From Chitinophagaceae bacterium (lineage in GTDB: Bacteria; Bacteroidota; Bacteroidia; Chitinophagales; Chitinophagaceae): DNA of 64,000 nt. A model generated the notes under the pieces. It saw nothing but the letters and a program-made list of their open reading frames with translations. It was not told the origin of the DNA and made no database searches. Positions within the stretch are counted from its first letter, which is position 1; each line of letters starts with the position of its first letter. Below, in pieces: positions 55,184-64,000 of the stretch. The stretch lies in contig JANPZZ010000026.1 in assembly GCA_024707305.1 (NCBI GenBank), positions 124,001 to 188,000 on the forward strand, written 5' to 3'. The position numbers and the translations under genes are program-made.

Positions 55184-56318
55184 TGAAGATTCTTCATGTA
55201 GCTTCTTTTTCGGGAAATATTGGAGACAATGCAAGTCATGCCGGATTCAAAACTATCCTCGATAAATTCATTGGCAAATACGAGATCACAGAACTTGAAA
55301 TCCGAAAATTTTATAAAAATTACCGCCTCAATGATAAACTTCGTTTCGATGAAGATTTTTTGAATCTTTTAAAAAATTATGACCTGCTCATTATAGGCGG
55401 TGGTGGTTTTTTTGACTATTGGGTTCCCGGAAGTGAAACCGGTACCACAATTGACATTGCACCTGAAATTCTTTCCCGGATATCAACGCCTTTGGTTATC
55501 AGTAGTGTGGGGTGCATGCCACATAAACAGGTACCAGAGGGAAACGTGGAGAAATTTCGAAACTTTCTGGATATTTTGCTCCAAAAGAAAAACACATTTG
55601 TAGCAGTACGAAATGATGGCTCCATCAAAACTTTGCGCAATTTTATCGGGGAGCGGTATGCGGATGCAATTCCGGAAATTGTAGACCATGGATTTTTCTA
55701 TCAAAATGACGGATCTTATTTCCGGCCTTTTGAAGGGAAATATGTCGCCATCAACTCCACTTCGGATCAACTCAATATGCAGAACGCAAAAGTTGGACCG
55801 ATAAATCACGAATTATATCATGATGAACTTCGCAAAGTTATCAATCATATAATTTCTCAAACCGATCTTAATCTCGCTTTTTGTTCCACATATTTATTCA
55901 GACGTAGAAGCGATATATAAAATTCTGAGCGGAATCGATGATTTTATTATCCGTACACGGATCGCTATCTCCCCGTATTCGTCGGGTATGCTTGCTTGTA
56001 ATCAGGCTTTTTCAACATACCACAATAGTGAATTTAATATCGGCATGCGTTTTCATGCCAATGTATGTTCAATAGCCATGCAAAAGCCAACCATCGGTCT
56101 TGCTGCCCTTGATCGCGTGCTAAACGTATTTGAGAATATGGGAATTGCAAAGGCCGCGATCCAGGTGGATGGAAAGTTCTCAGATAATGTCGTGAACAGC
56201 ATAAGCGACATTCAACAGGAAAAACGGAACTGGCGGGCTGTATGTAAATGCATCTGTGCTAAATGAGCGAAAGAATGACACCATTCGCTATTATGAATCA
56301 GTTTTTGATAAACTTTAA
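55183..56318 (+). CDS. Polysaccharide pyruvyltransferase family protein, two frameshifts
   Basis: About 378 residues. Starts MKILHVASFSGNIGDNASHA and has LLIIGGGGFFDYW, VAVRNDGS and, in the C-terminal half, NIGMRFHANVCSIAMQKPTI, the standard PS_pyruv_trans pattern. Transfers pyruvate from PEP to a glycan, adding negative charge. Frames break near 55880 (VPHIYSDVEAIYKILSG restored) and near 56222 (GTGGLYVNASVLNERKNDT restored, ending SVFDKL at 56318). Its start overlaps the end of the NeuA-HAD gene. Confidence 0.85.
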
Positions 56319-56345
56319 GTGAATTCTTTTTCAGGATAACAGACA

Positions 56346-57554
56346 ATGAGCAATAGCAAGAAGAAGCCGAGGGTTCTTTTAAATTGGGACACTACAAGAA
56401 AGGATTTGTGGGAGCCTTTTCTGGCCATGAAGGATGAAGTTGACTTCGTGGTAATATGGGGCGCAATTGATGAAAATCCATGGCACCCCTTCCCCCAGGT
56501 TTCTTTTGCGGATTATAAGTCTCCTTATAAATTGTTGGACGATGTTCAACCCGACCGGATCCTGTTTTTTAATATCAATGCTTTTACGCATATTGGATTA
56601 AATCTGGCGGCGAAGAACCGCGGCATTCCGACCTATATCATGCACCATGCAATCTTTCATTCCGACCTGATTGAACGCAACAGGGAGAAAGAAAAAGAGG
56701 GTGTAGAAAGCAAAGCCGAAGGAAGTGTTAACCCCAACACGGTTCAATTTTATTTATCAGCCCTGCGTCCAAAGAACATACTCCAGGTACGGAAGTACTT
56801 ATGGTTTATGTGGCTCAGGAGAAGACGTGAGCGTACACTGGCTCTTGAAAAGTGTGTCTTTGACGGACGATTACCTACCCGGTATATTAATCTTTCGCCC
56901 CATAATGCAATTCTCAATATTAAGGTGGATCATATTAAGAAGCTTGATAAGTTTATTTTTATTGGACATCCTTTTTTTGATTCGATTCTGCAAAGTCTGA
57001 ATAATCAGGTTGGCAAAGTCGCTTTAAAGGAAGATCCTTATTATCTATTGATTGATTTCCCGAATGATGAAAACGTTGTCATCTTCAGAAAAATGGGGGC
57101 AGAGAGGAAAAGGAAGTTTTACCAGAACCTTTCAACACTTGCCCGAAAAAAAGGCCGCCGACTAAAAATTAAACTACACCCAAGAGGATATTTTAGTGAA
57201 CACAACTATCAGGATGATAATATTGATCTCATAAGGGAAGCTGATATGGCGGCATTGATTCATCATGCTGACAAAGTATTGAGTTTTTTTTCAACGCTGA
57301 TTGTTCCTGCTATTTACCATAAAGGATATTGCCATATTATTTACACCGGGGATGACCGGAAGTTTCAGGATGAACTGGTTGAATTAGGAGTAGCAACTAA
57401 GCTTGATGCATATGATTTTGATGAGAGCGATCTTGAAAAAGGACTGGAAGTAAACAAAGAAAGTGAAAACTTCCGCATATTTATTGAAAGATATCTTTAT
57501 TATACTGACGGAAAAGCAAGTCAACGTTTAAAAGAATTGCTGGCGGGCCAATAA
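56346..57554 (+). CDS. Putative GT-B glycosyltransferase, candidate sialyl/nonulosonyl transferase
   Basis: 402 residues, intact. N-terminal half with LLNWDTTRKDLWEPFLAM, YIMHHAIFHSDLIER; C-terminal half with KIKLHPRGYFSEHNYQDD and ADKVLSFFSTLIVPAIYHKG. The KLHPR motif followed about 45 residues later by a Ser/Thr pair (SFFST) resembles bacterial sialyltransferase and capsule transferase families that use CMP donors. With NeuB and NeuA-HAD a few genes upstream this is a plausible nonulosonyltransferase. I could not assign a GT family by eye. Confidence 0.6.
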   Translation: MSNSKKKPRVLLNWDTTRKDLWEPFLAMKDEVDFVVIWGAIDENPWHPFPQVSFADYKSPYKLLDDVQPDRILFFNINAFTHIGLNLAAKNRGIPTYIMHHAIFHSDLIERNREKEKEGVESKAEGSVNPNTVQFYLSALRPKNILQVRKYLWFMWLRRRRERTLALEKCVFDGRLPTRYINLSPHNAILNIKVDHIKKLDKFIFIGHPFFDSILQSLNNQVGKVALKEDPYYLLIDFPNDENVVIFRKMGAERKRKFYQNLSTLARKKGRRLKIKLHPRGYFSEHNYQDDNIDLIREADMAALIHHADKVLSFFSTLIVPAIYHKGYCHIIYTGDDRKFQDELVELGVATKLDAYDFDESDLEKGLEVNKESENFRIFIERYLYYTDGKASQRLKELLAGQ

Positions 57555-57555
57555 C

Positions 57556-58812
57556 ATGATCCGATATATCCGAAACTTGTCACTTTACACGCTGGTGGGT
57601 GTCGTGAATGCGGGAATTGGTTTTTTCCTGCTCCCGGTTCTCACTGCTTATCTTACGCCTGAGGATTATGCTGTTATTTCTCTGGTCAATGTGTATGTTT
57701 CGGTGCTGATACCCATAGTCGGTCTGTCTACCGCGGGATATATTACAGTTGAATACTACAATCCAAAACTTCCGAAAGAACAATTCCCTTCTGTATTTAG
57801 CTCGGTTCGGGTGATTCCGCTATTTGGTATTTTGATACTGAGTTTGGTTTTTTTCGCAGGGCAACATTTCCTGCCACCCCTCATGGAACTGCCGGTTAAA
57901 GCGTACTGGCTCATTTTGCCCCTCACACTTTTCAGCCTGTATGTGGCCAACTTCAGCAGCTTTCTCGTTGCCACCAAACGTGCTGCATTGTTTACCTCAA
58001 CGTCCTTCACCAAACTTGCAGTTGAAATTGGCATCACTCTTTCACTGGTAATCGGCATAGGGATGCAATGGGACGGACGAATTTATTCTGCGTTTATTAC
58101 AGCTTTTGTCTTTACGTTACTCTCTGTTTATTTTTATAGAAAGTGGAATTTGCTCAACTGGGATATCAGAAAAGATATCATTCAAAAGGCGATTTTTTTT
58201 GGGACCCCGCTTATCATGCACCAGATAGGCAAGTTTGTAATCAACCAGTCCGACCGACTATTCCTGGCGAAAATGGTTTCAATGGATGAAATGGGTATCT
58301 ATAGCGTAGGATACCAGGTTGGAACACTGATAATGATTTTGGTAACAGCATTTTCTAACTTCTTCTCGCCCTATTTATATGAAAGACTTGCCAGGAATCA
58401 GGATAAAGATCGTCGTGAAATAGTGAAGATGAGCTATATGTTTATTGGAGGCATCCTTGTCGCATTGCTCATTTTGGTACTGCTAACACCCTTTCTATTC
58501 TCCATATTTATCAATGAACGATATGCAGGTGGTGCGAATTATGTTTTGTGGGTGGGGTTGGGTTATGTGTTTTGGGGGGTATACAGCATCTTTGGAGGTT
58601 ATGTTTTTTATTACAAAAAGACATATCTCCTGGGAAGGCTTGCCATCGTTAACGTTGCACTCAACTTCGCTTTCAATTATATTTTTATCAAAGAATATGG
58701 CGCGATAGGAGCAGCCTATGCAACCTGTCTTTCGTATTTTCTTGTGGCCTTAATGATGGTGTTCATTGTTGCACGTAAATATCCAATGCCCTGGATGTTG
58801 AAAAGGAGATAA
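57556..58812 (+). CDS. wzx: Wzx-type polysaccharide flippase
   Basis: 418 residues, intact, about 12 predicted membrane helices (first YTLVGVVNAGIGFFLLPVLT). MATE/MOP superfamily with the conserved start YLTPEDYAVISLVNVYVSVL and SDRLFLAKMVSMDEMGIYSV. Flips lipid-linked repeat units to the periplasm, implying a Wzx/Wzy pathway. No Wzy polymerase is recognised inside the window. It starts 1 bp after the upstream stop. Confidence 0.88.
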   Translation: MIRYIRNLSLYTLVGVVNAGIGFFLLPVLTAYLTPEDYAVISLVNVYVSVLIPIVGLSTAGYITVEYYNPKLPKEQFPSVFSSVRVIPLFGILILSLVFFAGQHFLPPLMELPVKAYWLILPLTLFSLYVANFSSFLVATKRAALFTSTSFTKLAVEIGITLSLVIGIGMQWDGRIYSAFITAFVFTLLSVYFYRKWNLLNWDIRKDIIQKAIFFGTPLIMHQIGKFVINQSDRLFLAKMVSMDEMGIYSVGYQVGTLIMILVTAFSNFFSPYLYERLARNQDKDRREIVKMSYMFIGGILVALLILVLLTPFLFSIFINERYAGGANYVLWVGLGYVFWGVYSIFGGYVFYYKKTYLLGRLAIVNVALNFAFNYIFIKEYGAIGAAYATCLSYFLVALMMVFIVARKYPMPWMLKRR

Positions 58813-58820
58813 AAATCAAC

Positions 58821-59889
58821 ATGCGTTTACTTCATATCATCGATAGTCTGAACACAGGTGGTGCGGAACGATTATTAGTGGATGTCATCAACGGTCTAAA
58901 TGGTGTTGAACATCATGTATTGACTATCTCCGACCAGCAGGAACTTTCGGGTTGCCTACCACCAGATGTTCAAATATCGGGAATTGGATTTCGATCAAAG
59001 AAAGATATTCCTCAAGCGATCAGAAAAATCCGTACGTACATCCGGCAACATAAAATAGCGCTTGTTCATTCTCACCTCGCAATGGCAAACGTACTGGCCC
59101 GTTTTGGCACACCTGCGGAGATACCACTTATCAATTCTCTTCACAGCCAGAATGGTATGCGCTTGTTTTTCTTCCAAATGGTCGCTCGCGACCATCATGG
59201 AAAAATGGTCATATCGTTCACGACATCATCTACTTGCGGTGTCAGAAGTTGTCCTGGATGACTACCGTCGTTATATTGGAGTGAAAGGGCCGGCAACTGT
59301 TTTGCACAACTTTGTGGCTGACCGTTTTTTTTCGCAGGCGCCCCGTCATTGGGCGCCGGGCAAGCCTCTAAAGCTGATATCTGTAGGAACTTTGAAACCG
59401 GCAAAAAATTATGCATTCCTGATTCGCGCATGCAAAAAACTTCCCCAGTATTGTACACTGGATATTTATGGGGATGGACCTCTTAAAGAGGAATTGCAGG
59501 ATTTAATTGAAAAAGAAAAGGCGCCGGTACGTTTGTGTGGTGGCCGTTCGGATATTGACACGCTCTTGCCATTGTATGACGTGTTTGTAATGAGTTCGTC
59601 AGTCGAAGGGCACCCAGTTGCACTAGTGGAGGCAATGGCTTCCGGATTGCCTGCAATTATGAGCGATATTCCTGTATTACATGAAGCGACCGGAGGAAAA
59701 GGTATCTATTTTTCACTTGAGAAGCCCGAAGCATTCACGAATGCTATCAGAGATATTCTGGATGGAAAAACAGATTTGAATGAGTTTGCTGTTCATAATC
59801 ATCAATATGCTCAACAAACGGCCCGAAAAGAAGGTTATCTAAATCGGTTGATGGAGCTTTATGAATCTACATTAAATAATCGCAAGTAG
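58821..59889 (+). CDS. GT4 family glycosyltransferase, one frameshift
   Basis: About 356 residues. N-terminal LLHIIDSLNTGGAERLLVDV; acceptor half ends LINSLHSQN. The C-terminal donor half has ISVGTLKPAKNYAFLIRAC, DIYGDGPLKEEL and the E-x7-E motif in SSVEGHPVALVEAMASGLPA. The frame breaks near 59203 (A5 to A4 gives DHHGKWSYRSRHHLLAVSE). Adds a sugar to the growing repeat unit. 8 bp after wzx. Confidence 0.87.
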
Positions 59890-59952
59890 TTTATCCTTTC
59901 ATTATTAAATGGTTTTTCGACAATGTGGTCTGATTTTGGAAGAAAATCGAAT

Positions 59953-62344
59953 ATGGAAAAAAGAGCATTCCTTTACGTTATATTAATAACAATCGTACTG
60001 CCATGGTGGGGCTGCAAAGGAAGCGGTACCGTACAGGCGAGACAATCACAAAGATTTATTTATGTGCCTGTAAAGACTGAAAAAGAAGTACTGGAATCTG
60101 TGCGGGATATGGCTTACTGGCTTGAAAAAGCAGACGGCAGTAAATATGAAATAAGAGAAGCTGATGTTCCGCCCGACAACGGGATCCGACTGGTGGATTT
60201 TAATAAAGTAAATCTGTCGACTGCACAGCGGGTTGATATGGAAACCAACGGGCAGAGTTTTCACCTGCTGGTTAATGGACCGGGTCAGGTCCGCATCGCC
60301 GGGTCGGGGAAGAACTCATTTATTAATGGAATTTACACTTACCTCCATGAACTCGGTTTTCGGTGGTATGCACCGGGCGAATTATGGACTAAAACAGGCA
60401 ACCCGGGAGCCAATATTACTATCAATAAACTCTACAAACCCGATTTTCAGGATCGATTTTACTTTGGTTCCGGGGGACATGCTGCAATTCCTGCCATCGA
60501 CCCCGACGGAACATTTTCGAAAGACTTTTCGCTTTGGAATCGACGTAATCTTTGGAACGCAGATTATACCAACAAAGGGCATTCCGGAAACAAATTCTAT
60601 AATGACAACAAAAAGGTGCTCGACCAACATCCTGAATATTTTTGTGATGGGAAAGTGAATCGCCAGGGTTGGATTGATGTAAACAACAAAGCAGTTGTAG
60701 ATATCTTCGTTCGATGGGCAAAAGGCCAGGTTACCGCAGGAGAACGATTTCCGTCAATAGGAGTAGACCCCGCAGACGGAAGCGGTGCGAAAGGTGATTG
60801 TCTGCCTGTGAATCACCCTACGATTAAGACATGGTCTGATAAATACTATTGGCTGGCTAATCAGGTGGCTGCTTCACTCCCCAAAAATGATCAGGCAACA
60901 CGTATACAGCTTTATGCATATAACAATCACGCAGCGCCTCCAGGCTTCGCCTTGCAATCGCAGGTATTCCCAACTATTATTCCTTATGCTTTTCAAAATG
61001 TAACCTCGCCAGAGAATTTCATATCACTTTGGGAAAAAAGATGAACGGGCGGCCGATGGGGTTATATGATTATTGGAATATTACACAATGGAGTAAAGGC
61101 TTACCGCAATTTGATATTTACCTGCTTCCAAAGAAGTTGAAAAGATGGAAAACAGCAAATGTTACTTCCATACAAATCGAAGGAACGTATGGAAAAGGTC
61201 CGATTGGACATGTAATGTGGATTGCATCTCGATTGCTGTGGGATGCTGACCAGGATTTTTGAAAAGCTTTATCAAACCTACTTAACGGATTGTTTTGGTG
61301 CCGCAGCAAGCGACATCAGGCGAATGTATGATCGATGGAGCAAAAATTTTGTGGAGGCTATTGAACCTTCCCTCGCTTTGTATGATCTTGACAGAGCTTC
61401 TGCCAAAGTAAGTGATCCTGCCATACAGGGGCGTATCAACGAACTAAAAGCTTATGTGCAGTATCTGAAATTGTATGAAGCACATCTCGAACAAAATACC
61501 GCCGCTTCTTACGAAACGCTGGTAAATTTTACGCTCAGCATTCATCATTTACGACTTGTGCATACTCACGCACTGGTTAATCTTTATCTCCCACTTCCCA
61601 AAGGCTATCAACGCGAAAAAGACAAGAACAAACTGCAAAAAAAATATTCGACCATTAAACCTTTACAGCCATCGGAGATAAATAGTGAATTCGCGCGCAG
61701 TTTACGTACAGCAATACCAGAAGTAAAATCATCGATTTTCACACCAGAATTGACAGCGCTGGTTCACATTGGAAATCCTAAACCAGTTGTTGCTCAGTTT
61801 ATCAATAGTCAGAATCGCTATGATTTCTTTTGCCCAGAGCAAAAAACGTTCGTAGTAAAGGCCGGTTCAACAAAGGCTACTAATATCTATGTTTTAAACG
61901 AGAGAAATGATACCGTTTTTTAAAAAGGCAGTGCTTGAAGACAAGGACAAATTTGAAAGTGTCTCTATCTCCTTACCACCGGGAAAATATAATCTGCTTG
62001 TAGGAGGGAAAAATTTGATGACGCACGTGGAATTTCCAGCAGATATCATTTTTACTTCGGTTGATAATTGGTACGATAATTATCAATATCCTGCCCTCTA
62101 TTTTTTCGTTCCCTCAGACGTTGAACAGGTTGTTTATTGGGATGAGCATGGTCCGGGCCAGAATAGAAAAGGTTACTGGATTAATCCAGATGGCAAGCGG
62201 ATCGAACCTATACAACTTACAAATAAGGTGTATAAAATTAATGTGGAAGAAAAGTATAAAAGGCAAAGCCTGGCAATTTATTGTTGGGCACAGATCCTAC
62301 AAGATGATCAATATACCTCACAGATATTCGCTTTCACCTTTTGA
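59953..62344 (+). CDS. DUF4838 lipoprotein (putative glycoside hydrolase-like), three frameshifts
   Basis: About 797 codons from MEKRAFLYVILITIVLP, with a lipobox-like WWGC (Cys near residue 20). The N-terminal alpha/beta domain (FHLLVNGPGQVRIAGSGKNS; YTYLHELGFRWYAPGELW) and the DUF4838 barrel (SIGVDPADGSGAKGDC; TRIQLYAYNNH) are visible; a C-terminal beta domain ends AQILQDDQYTSQIFAFTF. Frames break near 61036 (SLWEKKMNGRPMGLYDY), 61258 (DADQDFEKLYQTYL) and 61918 (NDTVFKKAVLEDKDKF). An exported hydrolase-like protein inside the polysaccharide locus could trim or modify the product. Activity unproven. Confidence 0.75.
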
Positions 62345-62366
62345 ATACAAGCCGCAGAAATAATTT

Positions 62367-63591
62367 ATGAGAAATCAACAGGTACTGTATGTATCATACG
62401 ATGGAATGACGGACCCGCTCGGGCAAAGTCAGGTATTACCCTATATATGCGGCCTTGCCGATTTAGGATACAGATTTACACTTCTAACATCCGAAAAGCC
62501 GGAACGAATGAAGGCGGTAGGAGGTCTGATCAGGGAGATTTGCAAGAAACACAATATCGACTGGGTGCCACTCATTTTCCATACACAGCCGAAATTAATT
62601 TCAAAAGTTTATGATGTGCGGTGCCTTAAAAGAAAAGCTGTTGCACTTTATAAATCGAAGAAGTTTGAGATGGTACATTGTCGTAGCTATGTTGGCGTGG
62701 ATGTCGGGCTGCATCTCAAAAGAAAATACGGCGTCAGGGTTCTATTTGATATGCGGGGATTTTGGGTTGACGAAAGGGTTGATGGCAATATGTGGAATCT
62801 TAAAAACCCGATTTATAAATACGCATTCAGGTACTATAAAAACAAAGAGAATAATTACGTTGCAAATGCGGACCATATCGTTTCCCTGACAGAAGCAGGT
62901 AAACGCGAAGTGCAAAAATGGAAAGGGTATAGAAATGCCGAAATTAGCGTGATACCGTGTAGTGCAGATTTTAATGTGTTTACATTATTAACAAAAGAAG
63001 AAAAACAAAAAGCAAGAATAGCGCTTGGCCTTCCAGAAGAAGGTTTGGTTTTGAGCTATCTGGGATCCATCGGAAGTTGGTACCTGCTACCGGAAATGTT
63101 GTCGCTTTTTGCACTCACCAAAGAGAAATATCCTGAAGTTAAATTTTTGTTTGTCACATCGGGTAATCCTGATTTAATTCTGGCTGAAGCAGAAAAAATT
63201 GCAGATAAAAAAAGAAGATATCGTAATACGTTTTGCTTCACGTAAGGAAGTGAACTTCTTTACAAAAGCTGGCGATATTAATCTGTGTTTTATTAAACAG
63301 GCCTATTCAAAAATCGCAAGTTCGCCTACCAAACTTGGTGAAATCTTTGCCATGGGGATACCTGTAGTTTGTAATGATGGTGTTGGTGATGTACGAGAGA
63401 TTGTTGAATCAGTTGATGCCGGAGCAATATTGTCCAATTTTAATACGGAAGAATTTAAAAGGGTAATCGCTGGTTTTGATACGTTATTGAAAAAAGATCC
63501 GGCCACAATCCGCAGCAGAGCCCTGGGTTATTATAGCCTGGACAAAGCCCTGGGGACCTATGCATCCATTTATAAGAAATTAATTGGGTAA
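62367..63591 (+). CDS. GT4-type glycosyltransferase, one frameshift
   Basis: About 408 residues. The start VLYVSYDGMTDPLGQSQVLP is characteristic of a polysaccharide-locus GT4 subgroup. MRGFWVDERVDGNMW marks the acceptor side; the donor half has LSYLGSIGSWYLLPEML and a degenerate E-x7-E region (SSPTKLGEIFAMGIPVVCNDG). The frame breaks near 63208 (KIADKKEDIVIRFASRKEV restored). Confidence 0.85.
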
Positions 63592-63596
63592 TATTC

Positions 63597-64000
63597 ATGC
63601 AAAAGGAAATAGTAGTATCCGATATCTGTGACACGCTGTTTTTCATGAATACCAGCTTCGACTTCCTGAATTTCTGTGTGAGAACGGAGAAGTTGCCGGC
63701 GGGGAAAAGAAGAATGCATGCTGTATTTCTAAATAGAAGGTCACCGGCATTTTGGTTGCTCGCGATTATTAATAAGTTAACCATAAAGGACCTGCATCGC
63801 ACAATAGCAGTAAAACTTTTGAAAGGACAGAAGAAAGAAAACGTGCAAAAATGGGCAACGGAATTTGTGAGTGGGGAACTTTGTGAAAATAAAGTTGAAC
63901 CGGTATTTACTGCCATAGCGAGTCGGAATACTGAATTGATTTTAGCATCAGCCAGCTTTGATGTCGTAGTGGAATCTGTGGCGAAAATGTTGAACGCTCG
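63597..64000 (+). CDS. HAD-superfamily phosphatase, truncated by the window edge
   Basis: 134 codons are visible with no stop. HAD motif I is SDICDTLFF (D-x-x-D-T) near residue 9 and motif II is LASASFDVV near residue 120, the spacing of SerB-like HADs with a helical cap. It starts 5 bp after the glycosyltransferase stop, so it belongs to the polysaccharide operon. Substrate unknown. Confidence 0.75.
   Translation, partial: MQKEIVVSDICDTLFFMNTSFDFLNFCVRTEKLPAGKRRMHAVFLNRRSPAFWLLAIINKLTIKDLHRTIAVKLLKGQKKENVQKWATEFVSGELCENKVEPVFTAIASRNTELILASASFDVVVESVAKMLNA

Overview
The window comes from a Bacteroidota genome, most likely a Chitinophagaceae relative. Supporting signs are promoters of the TAnnTTTG (-7) type, a C-terminal T9SS sorting domain, TonB receptor/DUF4249 pairs, Bat aerotolerance genes, the long three-domain IspG, and a UpxY-type NusG paralogue heading a capsule locus. 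No rRNA, tRNA, CRISPR array, transposase or integrase was seen.

Layout. 1-12.9 kb is a housekeeping mosaic: end of a bat operon, ispG, a lipoprotein with a YhhN gene, a WYL regulator with GyrI-like and VOC genes, nadB, an LpxL-type acyltransferase, an ArsR regulator with a rhodanese, tsaB, a 3HCDH-like protein and ridA. 12.9-21.7 kb holds a secreted T9SS metalloprotease, a metallophosphoesterase, a MurU/AmgK-RapZ pair for cell-wall sugar salvage and two coupled glycosyltransferase-like genes. 22.3-40 kb holds IcmF, two macroglobulin-like surface proteins, an M61 peptidase, a GH63-type glucosidase and a TonB receptor-DUF4249-MG2 cluster. 40-45 kb holds a UmuD-like protein diverging from a 2H protein, a radical SAM protein, an orphan protein and an HGSNAT-like acyltransferase. 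From 45 kb to the right edge runs one co-directional surface-polysaccharide locus (UpxY, Wza, Wzc, nucleotide-sugar enzymes, nonulosonate genes NeuB and NeuA-HAD, pyruvyltransferase, a candidate sialyltransferase, Wzx, glycosyltransferases, a DUF4838 protein).

Two things cut across the window. First, about 34 single-base frameshifts interrupt 20 otherwise well-conserved genes, mostly in short homopolymers. This looks like uncorrected long-read error rather than biology, and I give merged gene spans for the affected genes. Second, many intergenic spaces are filled by arrays of very short words: a 7-nt family (CATCNNN, or NNCGATG on the other strand) and an 8-nt family (GRRAATGN, or its complement). 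They are usually arranged as two opposed arms around a unique centre, start at or inside the stop codon of the upstream gene, and stop just short of the next promoter or stop codon. Three 7-nt arrays enclose a related ~62-71 nt core that can fold into two stem-loops with different but paired stem sequences. This is the best candidate for something undescribed.
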